Assembly (NCBI RefSeq): GCF_009695905.1
Contig: NZ_VUNA01000005.1
Coordinates: 62,001 to 126,000, forward strand
Direction: 5' to 3'
Length of the DNA stretch: 64,000 nt
Source of the DNA: Mogibacterium kristiansenii
Lineage (GTDB): Bacteria > Bacillota > Clostridia > Peptostreptococcales > Anaerovoracaceae
Within the stretch, counting starts at the first letter, position 1. Each line of letters begins with the position of its first letter. Positions 16,103-23,821 of the stretch are shown in pieces. The translations under genes were made by a program, and so were the position numbers. The notes below the pieces were generated by a model. The model was given only the letters and a program-made list of their open reading frames with translations, did no database searches and was not told the origin of the DNA.

Positions 16103-17815
16103 CTACAATGCCCAATAATTTAGATCCACTCGTCCGCTGATTCCCGGAACTTTCCCGGAGCTGGTGTATTGCCAGCATCGGTATGAGCCCTTGTAGGTGA
16201 CGGTGTCGTTGTACTGCGCCACCCATACCCGATAGCCGGACAGTTTCTTCATGTCCAGGTTGTTGTTGAGCCAGCTGGTGCTGGCATAAATCATCGGGGT
16301 ATAGCCCTTGGATTTCACATAGTCGCAAAAAGCTTTTACCGCCGCGGTTCGCTTGGTCCGGTTCAGCTTTGAGGAGGATGCTCGTCCGCCCGGGTAATTC
16401 TCGGTATCGATAACCAGCGGCAAATTGAGTTTGCAGCCGGATTCCTTCACCTGCTTGACGGCGAAGGCGGCTTCCGCCTGAGCTTCTTTTACCGTGCGTG
16501 CCTGCGAGAAGTAGTAGGCTCCTACGTCCACTCCGGCGGCGGTGGCCCGCTGTATGTTTCCCTTGTGTTTTTTATCTCCATTGAATGTGCTGTCCGGATG
16601 GCATTTTCCATCCTTCGTTCCGGAGTAGCCGCACCGCAGAAAGGCGAAACTGATGCCGCCGGATTTCACCTTTGCCCAGTCGATATCCTTCCCTTGATAA
16701 TAGGAAACGTCGATGCCTCTCATATATTTCCGATTCGAAGAGATAATGGATCCGGATGCGTTCGCAGTGTAGGTGTATTTTCCCACCTTAAAGGTGCCGG
16801 TGAGGGCAGCGGCCTTCGGCCCGGCGTAGTAAATGTTGCTTCCGCTAAAATAAAAACGGTTGGTATACAGGGTGCCGCTCTTTCGGCTGTAGTAGGACTT
16901 TCCCTTCCAGGTAATCCGGCCGGCCTTCTTCCGCAGTTTTCCGCTGGAAGTGGAGTAGTAATAGTACTTTCCCCATTTGTGCACGCCCACCTTGATGCGC
17001 CCGTCGGAACCGGCCCGGTAGGTGTACTTTCCGATTCGGAAGGCTTTGCTCTTCTGAATCTTCCCGCCTTTTCGAATGTAGTAACGGTTCTTCTTCCAAG
17101 TGATAAAGCCCTTGGACTTCCGAAGCCGCCCCTTGCTGCTGGAGTAATAATAGCTTTTTCCCCATTTGTATACGCCGACTTTTATTTGACCTTTTTTGTT
17201 CGCCCGATAGGTGTATTTACCCACCTTGAACGTCTTTCCGGTCTGAATTCGGCCGCCTTTTCGAACGTAATACTTATTTCCGTTCCAGGTGACAAATCCG
17301 GCTTTCTTGCGAATCTTTCCCTTGCTGTCCCGGTAAAAATAATATTTTCCTTTGCGAAGGACCCCGGCTTTGCTCTTGGGTTTGGACGGTTTCTCGGACG
17401 GCGGTTGGATCGCGTTCGATTCTTTTACCGTAAAACGCATCCGGACGCTGTCTTCATATAGGATTTCCCAGCTGCCGATTTCATCGGTGTTCAGAAGATA
17501 GAGACCTTCCGAATCCGGCTGAAGGAGGATTTCCTTAGAAGTATCCGCAGAACGCTGCCGGAGAACCGGTGCAGTGCCGGAGTCTTCCTGCGAAGAGGTG
17601 CCGGATTCAGTGGATTCGGCAGCTGAAAAACGCAGGTATATTTTCTTATTCTGCTCAAAAGTGACCGATTGATTCGAATCGCAGCTTTGCCAGCTTTCCG
17701 CATTGGTCGGATCCGCAGTGTATTGCAGGACATCCGTTTCCCCGAAACAGGGAAGGGGAGCGAGCATCATTACAAGTGTAATGACTGCGGATAAAATAAT
17801 TCGATTGTATTTCAT
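16103..17815 (-). CDS. GH25 lysozyme with nine or so wall-binding repeats
   Basis: 570 residues. A signal peptide (MKYNRIILSAVITLVMMLAPLPCFGE) leads to an Asn/Ser/Glu-rich segment (about 27-150), then a very basic repeat domain (about 150-365) of ~20-residue units such as GKYYFYRDSKGKIRKK and GKYTYRANKKGQIKVG. The C-terminal glycoside hydrolase family 25 domain (about 365-570) begins RGIDVSYYQGKDIDW and contains the catalytic LPLVIDTEN; it hydrolyses MurNAc-GlcNAc bonds. It is a close paralogue of the next upstream gene. The strongly Lys/Arg-rich repeats could also bind anionic polymers such as teichoic acid directly. Confidence 0.92.
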   Translation of the reverse strand: MKYNRIILSAVITLVMMLAPLPCFGETDVLQYTADPTNAESWQSCDSNQSVTFEQNKKIYLRFSAAESTESGTSSQEDSGTAPVLRQRSADTSKEILLQPDSEGLYLLNTDEIGSWEILYEDSVRMRFTVKESNAIQPPSEKPSKPKSKAGVLRKGKYYFYRDSKGKIRKKAGFVTWNGNKYYVRKGGRIQTGKTFKVGKYTYRANKKGQIKVGVYKWGKSYYYSSSKGRLRKSKGFITWKKNRYYIRKGGKIQKSKAFRIGKYTYRAGSDGRIKVGVHKWGKYYYYSTSSGKLRKKAGRITWKGKSYYSRKSGTLYTNRFYFSGSNIYYAGPKAAALTGTFKVGKYTYTANASGSIISSNRKYMRGIDVSYYQGKDIDWAKVKSGGISFAFLRCGYSGTKDGKCHPDSTFNGDKKHKGNIQRATAAGVDVGAYYFSQARTVKEAQAEAAFAVKQVKESGCKLNLPLVIDTENYPGGRASSSKLNRTKRTAAVKAFCDYVKSKGYTPMIYASTSWLNNNLDMKKLSGYRVWVAQYNDTVTYKGSYRCWQYTSSGKVPGISGRVDLNYWAL

Positions 17816-17922
17816 GAAAAAATCCTTTCATTTGATGGTTGATGACGGAATAAAATCTGCATTGTTATTCCTTAATTATAATATAGGAGCTTCCGGAAGG
17901 AAAGAATATAAGGGAAAACAAA

Positions 17923-17953
17923 AAAGAGATGAGGGAAAATCTCATCTCTTTCT
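17923..17953 (-). terminator. Terminator for the upstream minus-strand lysozyme
   Basis: AAAGAGATGAG and CTCATCTCTTT pair perfectly over 11 bp around GGAAAAT. Read on the minus strand it ends in TTTTTTG, placing it about 85 bases after the stop of the 18035-19519 gene. Confidence 0.8.
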
Positions 17954-18034
17954 TCGGGAAAGTGATACGGTATGTGTAGGTTGTACCGAAATCAAATTCT
18001 CATGTGTATAGGTGTGTAAATTTATGATGGCGAT

Positions 18035-19519
18035 TTAATAATACCAGTAGTCCATATCTACGCGGGTGCTGATTCCGTTTACTTTGCCGGAACTGGTGTA
18101 CTGCCAGCATTTATAGGAGCCGCCGTAAGTGACCTTCTTGTAATACTGAGCAACCCATACATAGTAGTCAGACAGCTTGCTCATATTGAGCTGATTGTTG
18201 AGCCAACTGGTGCTGGCATAGATCATCGGCGTATATCCCTTGGCTTTTACCTGCTTGCAGAACGCCTGAACCGCTTCGGTTCTCTTGGTCTTGGAAAGTC
18301 TGCTGCTGGATGCCCGTGCACCGGACAGGTTCTCGGTGTCGATGACAACCGGATAGGTGACATTTACACCGGATTTCTTAATCTGCTTGATGCAGAAATC
18401 GGCTTCTTCCTTGCCTTCCTTCGCATTGATCGCTTCCGTAAAGAAGTAGACGCCCACATCGATTCCGGCTGCTTTCGCGCCCTTGATGTTTCTCATAAAA
18501 GTACTGTCGGTGTACAGCTTGCCGTTGGTGCTTCCGCGGTAACCGCAGCGAATGATGGCAAACTTCACGCCGGAGGCTTTCACCTTCTTCCAGTTGATTT
18601 CGTACTGGAAATAGGATACATCGATTCCGATGGCTTTGCCGGTATTCAGCTCGATAATCCGGCCAGTAGATGTGGTCTTGTAGTTCTTTCCATCCACTTT
18701 GAAGGAGCCGGTTTGAATGGCACCGGTGGAGGAGGCGTAGTACCGGTCTCCGCTTACGGTGATGAACTGATCCTGATAGATTTTTCCACCGGATGCGGCA
18801 TAGTAACGCTTTCCGTTGTAATTAATCCAACCCTTGGTGGTCTTCACCCGGCAGTTGGAATCACCGTAATAGTACTTGGATCCGTATTTGAAGATTCCTT
18901 TTCCCAGGCGGCCGGTGGCATACGCCTTATAGGTGTAGCCGGAAACCTTGAAGGTGTGACCCCATTCAATCTTTCCTTCGGAGTTCACATAGTAGCGGTT
19001 TCCGTTGTAATTGACAAATCCCGGGGTGGTTTTTACCACGCCGTTGCTGTCCGCGTAGAAGCGGGAAACGGTTCCGTATTTGAAGACGCCGGTTCCCAGT
19101 CTTCCGGTTGCGTAAGCCTTATATCTCTTTCCTTTAAACTTCAAGGTGTGGCCGGTATAGATGGTGCCGCCTTTGGTGACGTAGTAGCGATTGCCGTCGT
19201 ATTTCACGAATCCCGCGGTGGTCTTCACCTTGCCGGAAGAGGCATCGGAGTAGTAGTAATTATCTTCATGAGAAAAATGTCCTTTAACAAGGCGACCTTT
19301 CTCATCAAAAAAATACTTGCTTCCCTTGATGGTGGCAAAGCGGTTCTTGTAGTATTTGCCGCTCTTGTAGTAGTAGTACGTATAGGAACCGGACTTCTTC
19401 CAGCCGGTCTTGCTCTTCTTGGTTGCTCCCTGAGCCGGAACCATGGCCAGCGCAAAAATAAGAAGCACCGCCAGAATTGCGATTCCGATATTGATTTTCT
19501 TCGTGTGTTTCTGAATCAT
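18035..19519 (-). CDS. GH25 lysozyme with wall-binding repeats (paralogue)
   Basis: 494 residues. Signal peptide MIQKHTKKINIGIAILAVLLIFALAMVPAQGA, then about ten ~20-residue repeats (residues ~35-295), e.g. SGSYTYYYYKSGKYYKN, GSKYFFDEKGRLVKG and GNRYYVNSEGKIEWG. The GH25 domain starts at GIDVSYFQYEINW (about 298) and has the acidic catalytic strand YPVVIDTEN and the C-terminal CWQYTSSGKVNGISTRVD. Domain order is the same as in the 16103-17815 gene, but the repeats are less basic. It diverges from the teichoic-acid locus, separated from it by 160 bases. Confidence 0.92.
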   Translation of the reverse strand: MIQKHTKKINIGIAILAVLLIFALAMVPAQGATKKSKTGWKKSGSYTYYYYKSGKYYKNRFATIKGSKYFFDEKGRLVKGHFSHEDNYYYSDASSGKVKTTAGFVKYDGNRYYVTKGGTIYTGHTLKFKGKRYKAYATGRLGTGVFKYGTVSRFYADSNGVVKTTPGFVNYNGNRYYVNSEGKIEWGHTFKVSGYTYKAYATGRLGKGIFKYGSKYYYGDSNCRVKTTKGWINYNGKRYYAASGGKIYQDQFITVSGDRYYASSTGAIQTGSFKVDGKNYKTTSTGRIIELNTGKAIGIDVSYFQYEINWKKVKASGVKFAIIRCGYRGSTNGKLYTDSTFMRNIKGAKAAGIDVGVYFFTEAINAKEGKEEADFCIKQIKKSGVNVTYPVVIDTENLSGARASSSRLSKTKRTEAVQAFCKQVKAKGYTPMIYASTSWLNNQLNMSKLSDYYVWVAQYYKKVTYGGSYKCWQYTSSGKVNGISTRVDMDYWYY

Positions 19520-19629
19520 AACGCTTTCGTCATTGCCCTTTCTTAAATACCTGTAAGGATAATATCATTGTTGGGAATAAAATGCAATAATATTATTTGT
19601 AAACTGGCGGAAATATTTTATCGGTTAAC

Positions 19630-19658
19630 TTGTGACAGGGGCGGTTATGTGCTAAAAT
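19630..19658 (+). promoter_or_regulatory. Promoter at the head of the teichoic-acid locus
   Basis: TTGTGA (19630-19635), 17-base spacer, TAAAAT (19653-19658), 23 bases before the first polyol-phosphate transferase start. Confidence 0.65.
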
Positions 19659-19681
19659 CGCACTATATTGAGGTGATACCA

Positions 19682-20857
19682 ATGAGATATATCAGATATT
19701 GTATAAATCTTATGACTGCCGGCGTTTTTATTCTGTTGAACCGGATTATCGGCATCTTCTGTCCGGTGCGAAAGAACAAAGCGGTATTTATTTCCGACGT
19801 TCGCGCAGAGAACGGCGGAAATTTAAAGTGCGTATATGACGCCATGGGCGAAGACTACGAGAGAGCCACGTATTTCAAAGCAGATCGGCGGAATTGGAGT
19901 TCCTTCGGAAAGTTCTGCAAATTAGTCTATGACATGACCACGGCAGAAGTTGTTTTTCTGGAGGATTATTTCCGTTACACATCGTATTACAAGGTGCGAG
20001 AAGGTCAGAAAATCTGCCAGCTGTGGCACGGTGCCGGCGCCTTCAAGAAATTCGGATACAGCCGGGCGGAAGGAAATGAGAATATTCGCATCCATAAAGG
20101 ATACCGGAAGTATACCCACGTGATTACCAGCAGTGAAGCCATTAATTCTTGCTATGCAGAGGCATTCGGCGTAACTCCGGATAAAGTGCGGGCCACCGGT
20201 GTTCCCCGGACGGATATTTTTTTCGATGAGGAATATCTGAAGGAAACGAAGACACGGCTGCACGAGACGTATCCGCAGCTGCGGGGAAAGAAACTGATTC
20301 TCTTTGCACCGACGTATCGAGGTCTTCGGGCGGATGATGCAAGCTATGATTTCAACCGGATTCCGCTGGATGAAATCTACGAAGCACTTCACGAGGAATA
20401 TGTGTGGGCCTTTAAATGGCATCCGGCACTGTACAACAATCTTGCAAACGGCAAAGTCCGGATGCCGGATTTCGCAAAGTATCCGGATTTCTTTCTGGAC
20501 CTTTCGGAAGAACGGGAAATTAACGATATCCTGACGGTTACGGATGTGATGATTACGGATTATTCTTCCGTTATTTTCGATTACTATTTGACCGGCGGCA
20601 GGGTGGTGTATTATCCGTATGATTTCGACACCTACTATAACGGCCGGAGTTTCTATTTTGATTACGAGGAATACCTCTTTGGCCCGGTGGCAAAAACACC
20701 GCAAGAACTCATTTCGGCAATTCAGGCGTCGGCGGAGGACGAGTCGGAGATTCGCCGGAAGTTCGGGGAGAAATACATGTCCGCATGCGACGGCCGCGCC
20801 ACGGAACGGGTTATCCAATGGGTATTTGAGAAGAACGGGAGTGAAGAATGCAGATAA
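19682..20857 (+). CDS. CDP-polyol (glycerol/ribitol) phosphotransferase, TagB/TagF family
   Basis: 391 residues from ATG 19682 (GAGGTG upstream). The frame opens earlier at 19568, but that part covers the promoter. After a membrane-binding N-terminus (INLMTAGVFILLNRIIGIF) come the family signatures QLWHGAGAFKKFGYS (about residue 113), the SS-E-A and GVPRTD segments, LFAPTYRG, KWHP and ITDYSSVIFDYYL (about 290). These enzymes add glycerol- or ribitol-phosphate from the CDP-activated form to lipid-linked teichoic-acid precursors at the inner membrane face. At this length it could be a primer-type (TagB) enzyme. The next gene overlaps by 10 bases. Confidence 0.9.
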   Translation: MRYIRYCINLMTAGVFILLNRIIGIFCPVRKNKAVFISDVRAENGGNLKCVYDAMGEDYERATYFKADRRNWSSFGKFCKLVYDMTTAEVVFLEDYFRYTSYYKVREGQKICQLWHGAGAFKKFGYSRAEGNENIRIHKGYRKYTHVITSSEAINSCYAEAFGVTPDKVRATGVPRTDIFFDEEYLKETKTRLHETYPQLRGKKLILFAPTYRGLRADDASYDFNRIPLDEIYEALHEEYVWAFKWHPALYNNLANGKVRMPDFAKYPDFFLDLSEEREINDILTVTDVMITDYSSVIFDYYLTGGRVVYYPYDFDTYYNGRSFYFDYEEYLFGPVAKTPQELISAIQASAEDESEIRRKFGEKYMSACDGRATERVIQWVFEKNGSEECR

Positions 20858-22005
20858 TGCTGAAAATTGCCATTGCCATCTGTAACGGCATCTACGGAAT
20901 TCACAAGCTGTTCCCGGTTCGGAATCGCATCGCCATGGTGAGCCGGCAGAGCAGCACCTTGACACTGGATATGCGCCTCCTGAAGGAAGAACTGGAACGT
21001 CAGAATCCGGAGGTAGAAATTCTAACCTTGAACCGGATGATTCCACCGGGATTGGCGGGTAAAATTAAATATCTTTGGTACATGGTAACCCGGGAGATGC
21101 ACGTCTTCGCTACATCCAGAGTCGTGCTTCTGGAAGGGTATTGCATCAATGCCAGCATTCTCCATCATCGGAAGGAGCTTTCCATTATCCAGCTGTGGCA
21201 CGCACTGGGTGTGCTGAAACAGTTCGGGTACTATGCGGTAGGAACGGAAGAAGGACACAGCGAGGCCTTGGCAAAGGCGATGCACATGCACGAAAATTAC
21301 GAATATGCTATCTGCAGCAGTGAATTCTGTCGGCCCTACTATGCGAAGGCCTTTCGTATGCCGGAATCTCGGGTAAAAGTATGCCCGCTGCCGCGGACAG
21401 ATTTGCTGACGGACCGGGAATACCGCCGCCGAAAGCGGGAAGAAATTATTCGGAGGTATCCGGAATTGGGCAAACGCCCCAATGTCCTCTATGCTCCCAC
21501 ATTTCGAAATGGAGAGGATATCACAGAACATTTAGATTCTTTATTCGAAGCGTTCAATTATGAAGAGTATAATCTGATAGTGAAACTCCATCCGGTGGAC
21601 CGAACCGGCATCCATCGAGATGAGATTTTTGAATGTCCGGAATTTACGGCGATGGAGCTGTTCAGCCTAACGGATGCGTTGATTACGGACTATTCATCCA
21701 TTATCTATGAAGCGGCGGCAGCGGAAATTCCAATCTATCTATACACGTTCGATTTGGATCGGTATCTGGAGCGGAGAGGTTTTATCATCGATTTCATGAA
21801 GGATATTCCGCTGGAGAAATATCGGGAGCCGACCGAGTTGCTGGAACGGGTGTATGAAGATGTTAAAAGAAGGGCGGAAGGAGCCGATATGTGTCCGGAT
21901 GAAAATCGGTCTTTCATTGAGAAATACGTACAGCCGGGGACCGGAAATACCCGTCGGTTGGCGGAATGGGTGCTTCAGGAACTGGCGAAGTCCGGCAATT
22001 CTTGA
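20848..22005 (+). CDS. CDP-polyol phosphotransferase, TagB/TagF family (second copy)
   Basis: 385 residues; ATG 20848 lies within the end of the previous gene, with GGGAGTGAAG before it. Motifs: IIQLWHALGVLKQFGYY (about residue 111), ICSSEFCRPYYAKAF, LPRTDLL, LYAPTFRNGED, VKLHPVD and ITDYSSIIYEAA (about 270). It is clearly homologous to its neighbour but divergent, so the two may add different units or act at different steps (priming versus intermediate). Translational coupling by overlap argues for joint expression. The donor (CDP-glycerol or CDP-ribitol) is not predictable, although CDP-ribitol genes follow immediately. Confidence 0.9.
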   Translation: MQIMLKIAIAICNGIYGIHKLFPVRNRIAMVSRQSSTLTLDMRLLKEELERQNPEVEILTLNRMIPPGLAGKIKYLWYMVTREMHVFATSRVVLLEGYCINASILHHRKELSIIQLWHALGVLKQFGYYAVGTEEGHSEALAKAMHMHENYEYAICSSEFCRPYYAKAFRMPESRVKVCPLPRTDLLTDREYRRRKREEIIRRYPELGKRPNVLYAPTFRNGEDITEHLDSLFEAFNYEEYNLIVKLHPVDRTGIHRDEIFECPEFTAMELFSLTDALITDYSSIIYEAAAAEIPIYLYTFDLDRYLERRGFIIDFMKDIPLEKYREPTELLERVYEDVKRRAEGADMCPDENRSFIEKYVQPGTGNTRRLAEWVLQELAKSGNS

Positions 22006-22068
22006 ATATTATACAAATATAAGATATAATTACATGATTTAACTCTGATACATGAGGGAGGAAGAAAA

Positions 22069-22776
22069 ATGGTATACGGCGTTGTTCTGGCAGGTGGCAT
22101 CGGAAGTCGAATGGGAAATGTGGATCGTCCGAAGCAGTACCTGCACATTGGAAAGAAACCGATTATTGTTCATACAGTAGAGAAATTTATCATCAATGAC
22201 AATTTTGAGAAGGTGATCGTTCTGTGCCCGGCACAGTGGATTACCTATACGAAGGATTTGTTTCGGAAACACCTTCCGGAGAACAGCAATGTGGTTGTGA
22301 TTGAAGGCGGAAAAGATCGAAACGGCACTATCATGAATGCCATTCGCTACATTGAAGAAACCGACGGATTGAATGAAGAGACCTCTTTGGTAACGCACGA
22401 TGCGGTTCGTCCTTTCGTGACGCATCGAATTCTGGAAGAGAATGTGGAATCCGTTCGAAAGGGAATCGCTTGCGATACGGTAATTCCGGCAACGGATACC
22501 ATCGTGGAAAGCGTCGATGGAGAGACCATTGCTAGCATTCCGAACCGGGCGAACTACTATCAGGGACAGACCCCGCAGAGTTTCCGGGCGAAGAGATTCA
22601 AGGATTTGTATGAAACCTTGAGCGAGGATGAACGGAAGATTCTGACCGATGCGGCGAAGGTGTTTGTTGTAAAGGGTGATAAGGTGGCATTGATTAAGGG
22701 AGAGACCTTTAATATCAAAGTAACCTATCCGTATGATCTTCAGTTGGCAGAAACGCTGCTGGGAGGAGAGAAGTAA
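22069..22776 (+). CDS. tarI: D-ribitol-5-phosphate cytidylyltransferase TarI
   Basis: 235 residues of the IspD/TarI family. GVVLAGGIGSRMG (CTP-binding loop), RPKQYLHIG, THDAVRPFVT and GQTPQSFRA are all present. It makes CDP-ribitol from ribitol-5-phosphate and CTP. IspD (isoprenoid pathway) is the alternative by fold, but the overlap with tarJ (stop and start share one base at 22776) decides for TarI. The ribosome site GAGGGAGGAAG precedes ATG 22069. Confidence 0.93.
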   Translation: MVYGVVLAGGIGSRMGNVDRPKQYLHIGKKPIIVHTVEKFIINDNFEKVIVLCPAQWITYTKDLFRKHLPENSNVVVIEGGKDRNGTIMNAIRYIEETDGLNEETSLVTHDAVRPFVTHRILEENVESVRKGIACDTVIPATDTIVESVDGETIASIPNRANYYQGQTPQSFRAKRFKDLYETLSEDERKILTDAAKVFVVKGDKVALIKGETFNIKVTYPYDLQLAETLLGGEK

Positions 22777-23801
22777 TGCTGAATACAGTATATCGGTTGG
22801 TAGAGCCGCGACGAATTGAGTCGGAGTTTTCCGACATTGATGTAAATGGAGATTCGGTGCTGGTTCGACCGACACATCTTTCCATTTGCAATGCGGATCA
22901 GCGCTATTTTCAGGGAACCAGGCCGCCGGAAGTGCTGAAGAAAAAATTGCCGATGGCATTGATTCACGAAGCAATCGGTAAAGTAATCTACGATCCGGCA
23001 GGAGATTTTGAACCGGGACAGAAGGTGGTAATGGTACCGAATACTCCGATGGAGGAAGATGACATCGTTGCGGAGAACTATTTGCGCAGCAGCAAATTCC
23101 GTGCCAGCGGATTTGACGGTTTTATGCAGGATATCGTAGCCATGAGACGGGATCGAGTTGTGGCCGTGCCGGACGGAATCGACGATTACGTTGCTGCTTT
23201 TACCGAACTGGTATCCGTAAGCTATCACGCCATCAATCGCTTTGACCGGAAAGCACATGGAAGAAGAAATGTGCTGGGCGTATGGGGCGATGGAAATCTT
23301 GCTTTTATCACATCATTGCTTTTGAAGAAGAGATTCCCGGAGAGCAAGGTGTACATCTTCGGAAAGCATGAATACAAGATGGACGACTTCGCTTTTGCGG
23401 ACGAGACTTTCTTCATCGATGCCATTCCGGAAGATTTGAGAATCGATCACGGGTTTGAATGCGTAGGTAAAGCCGGTTCCGGTACATCCATCAATCAGAT
23501 TATCGATTACATCAATCCGGAAGGATGCATTGCGGCTTTGGGCGTTTCCGAAGATCCGGTACCGATTAACACTCGAATGATTTTGGAGAAGGGATTGACG
23601 CTCTACGGAAGCAGCCGAAGCAGCGCGGATGATTTCCGCCATTTGCTGCAGTTCTACAAGGAACATCCGGAAGTAGTGGATTATCTGTCCAGCATTATCG
23701 GCGAAATCGTAGAGGTCCGCACCATCAAGGATATGACCCATGCGTTCGATGCGGATATCCAGAAACACGGCGGAAAGACCGTTATGGTGTGGAAGAAATA
23801 A
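22776..23801 (+). CDS. tarJ: Ribulose-5-phosphate reductase TarJ
   Basis: 341-residue zinc-type medium-chain alcohol dehydrogenase. It reduces D-ribulose-5-phosphate to ribitol-5-phosphate with NADPH, feeding TarI. The N-terminal catalytic half has SICNADQRYFQG (catalytic Cys region) and IHEAIGKVIYD; the nucleotide-binding half has NVLGVWGDGNLAF (about residue 167). Coupled to tarI by a one-base overlap, it establishes that the polymer contains ribitol phosphate. Confidence 0.93.
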   Translation: MLNTVYRLVEPRRIESEFSDIDVNGDSVLVRPTHLSICNADQRYFQGTRPPEVLKKKLPMALIHEAIGKVIYDPAGDFEPGQKVVMVPNTPMEEDDIVAENYLRSSKFRASGFDGFMQDIVAMRRDRVVAVPDGIDDYVAAFTELVSVSYHAINRFDRKAHGRRNVLGVWGDGNLAFITSLLLKKRFPESKVYIFGKHEYKMDDFAFADETFFIDAIPEDLRIDHGFECVGKAGSGTSINQIIDYINPEGCIAALGVSEDPVPINTRMILEKGLTLYGSSRSSADDFRHLLQFYKEHPEVVDYLSSIIGEIVEVRTIKDMTHAFDADIQKHGGKTVMVWKK

Positions 23802-23821
23802 CGAAAGGATTATAGATATTA

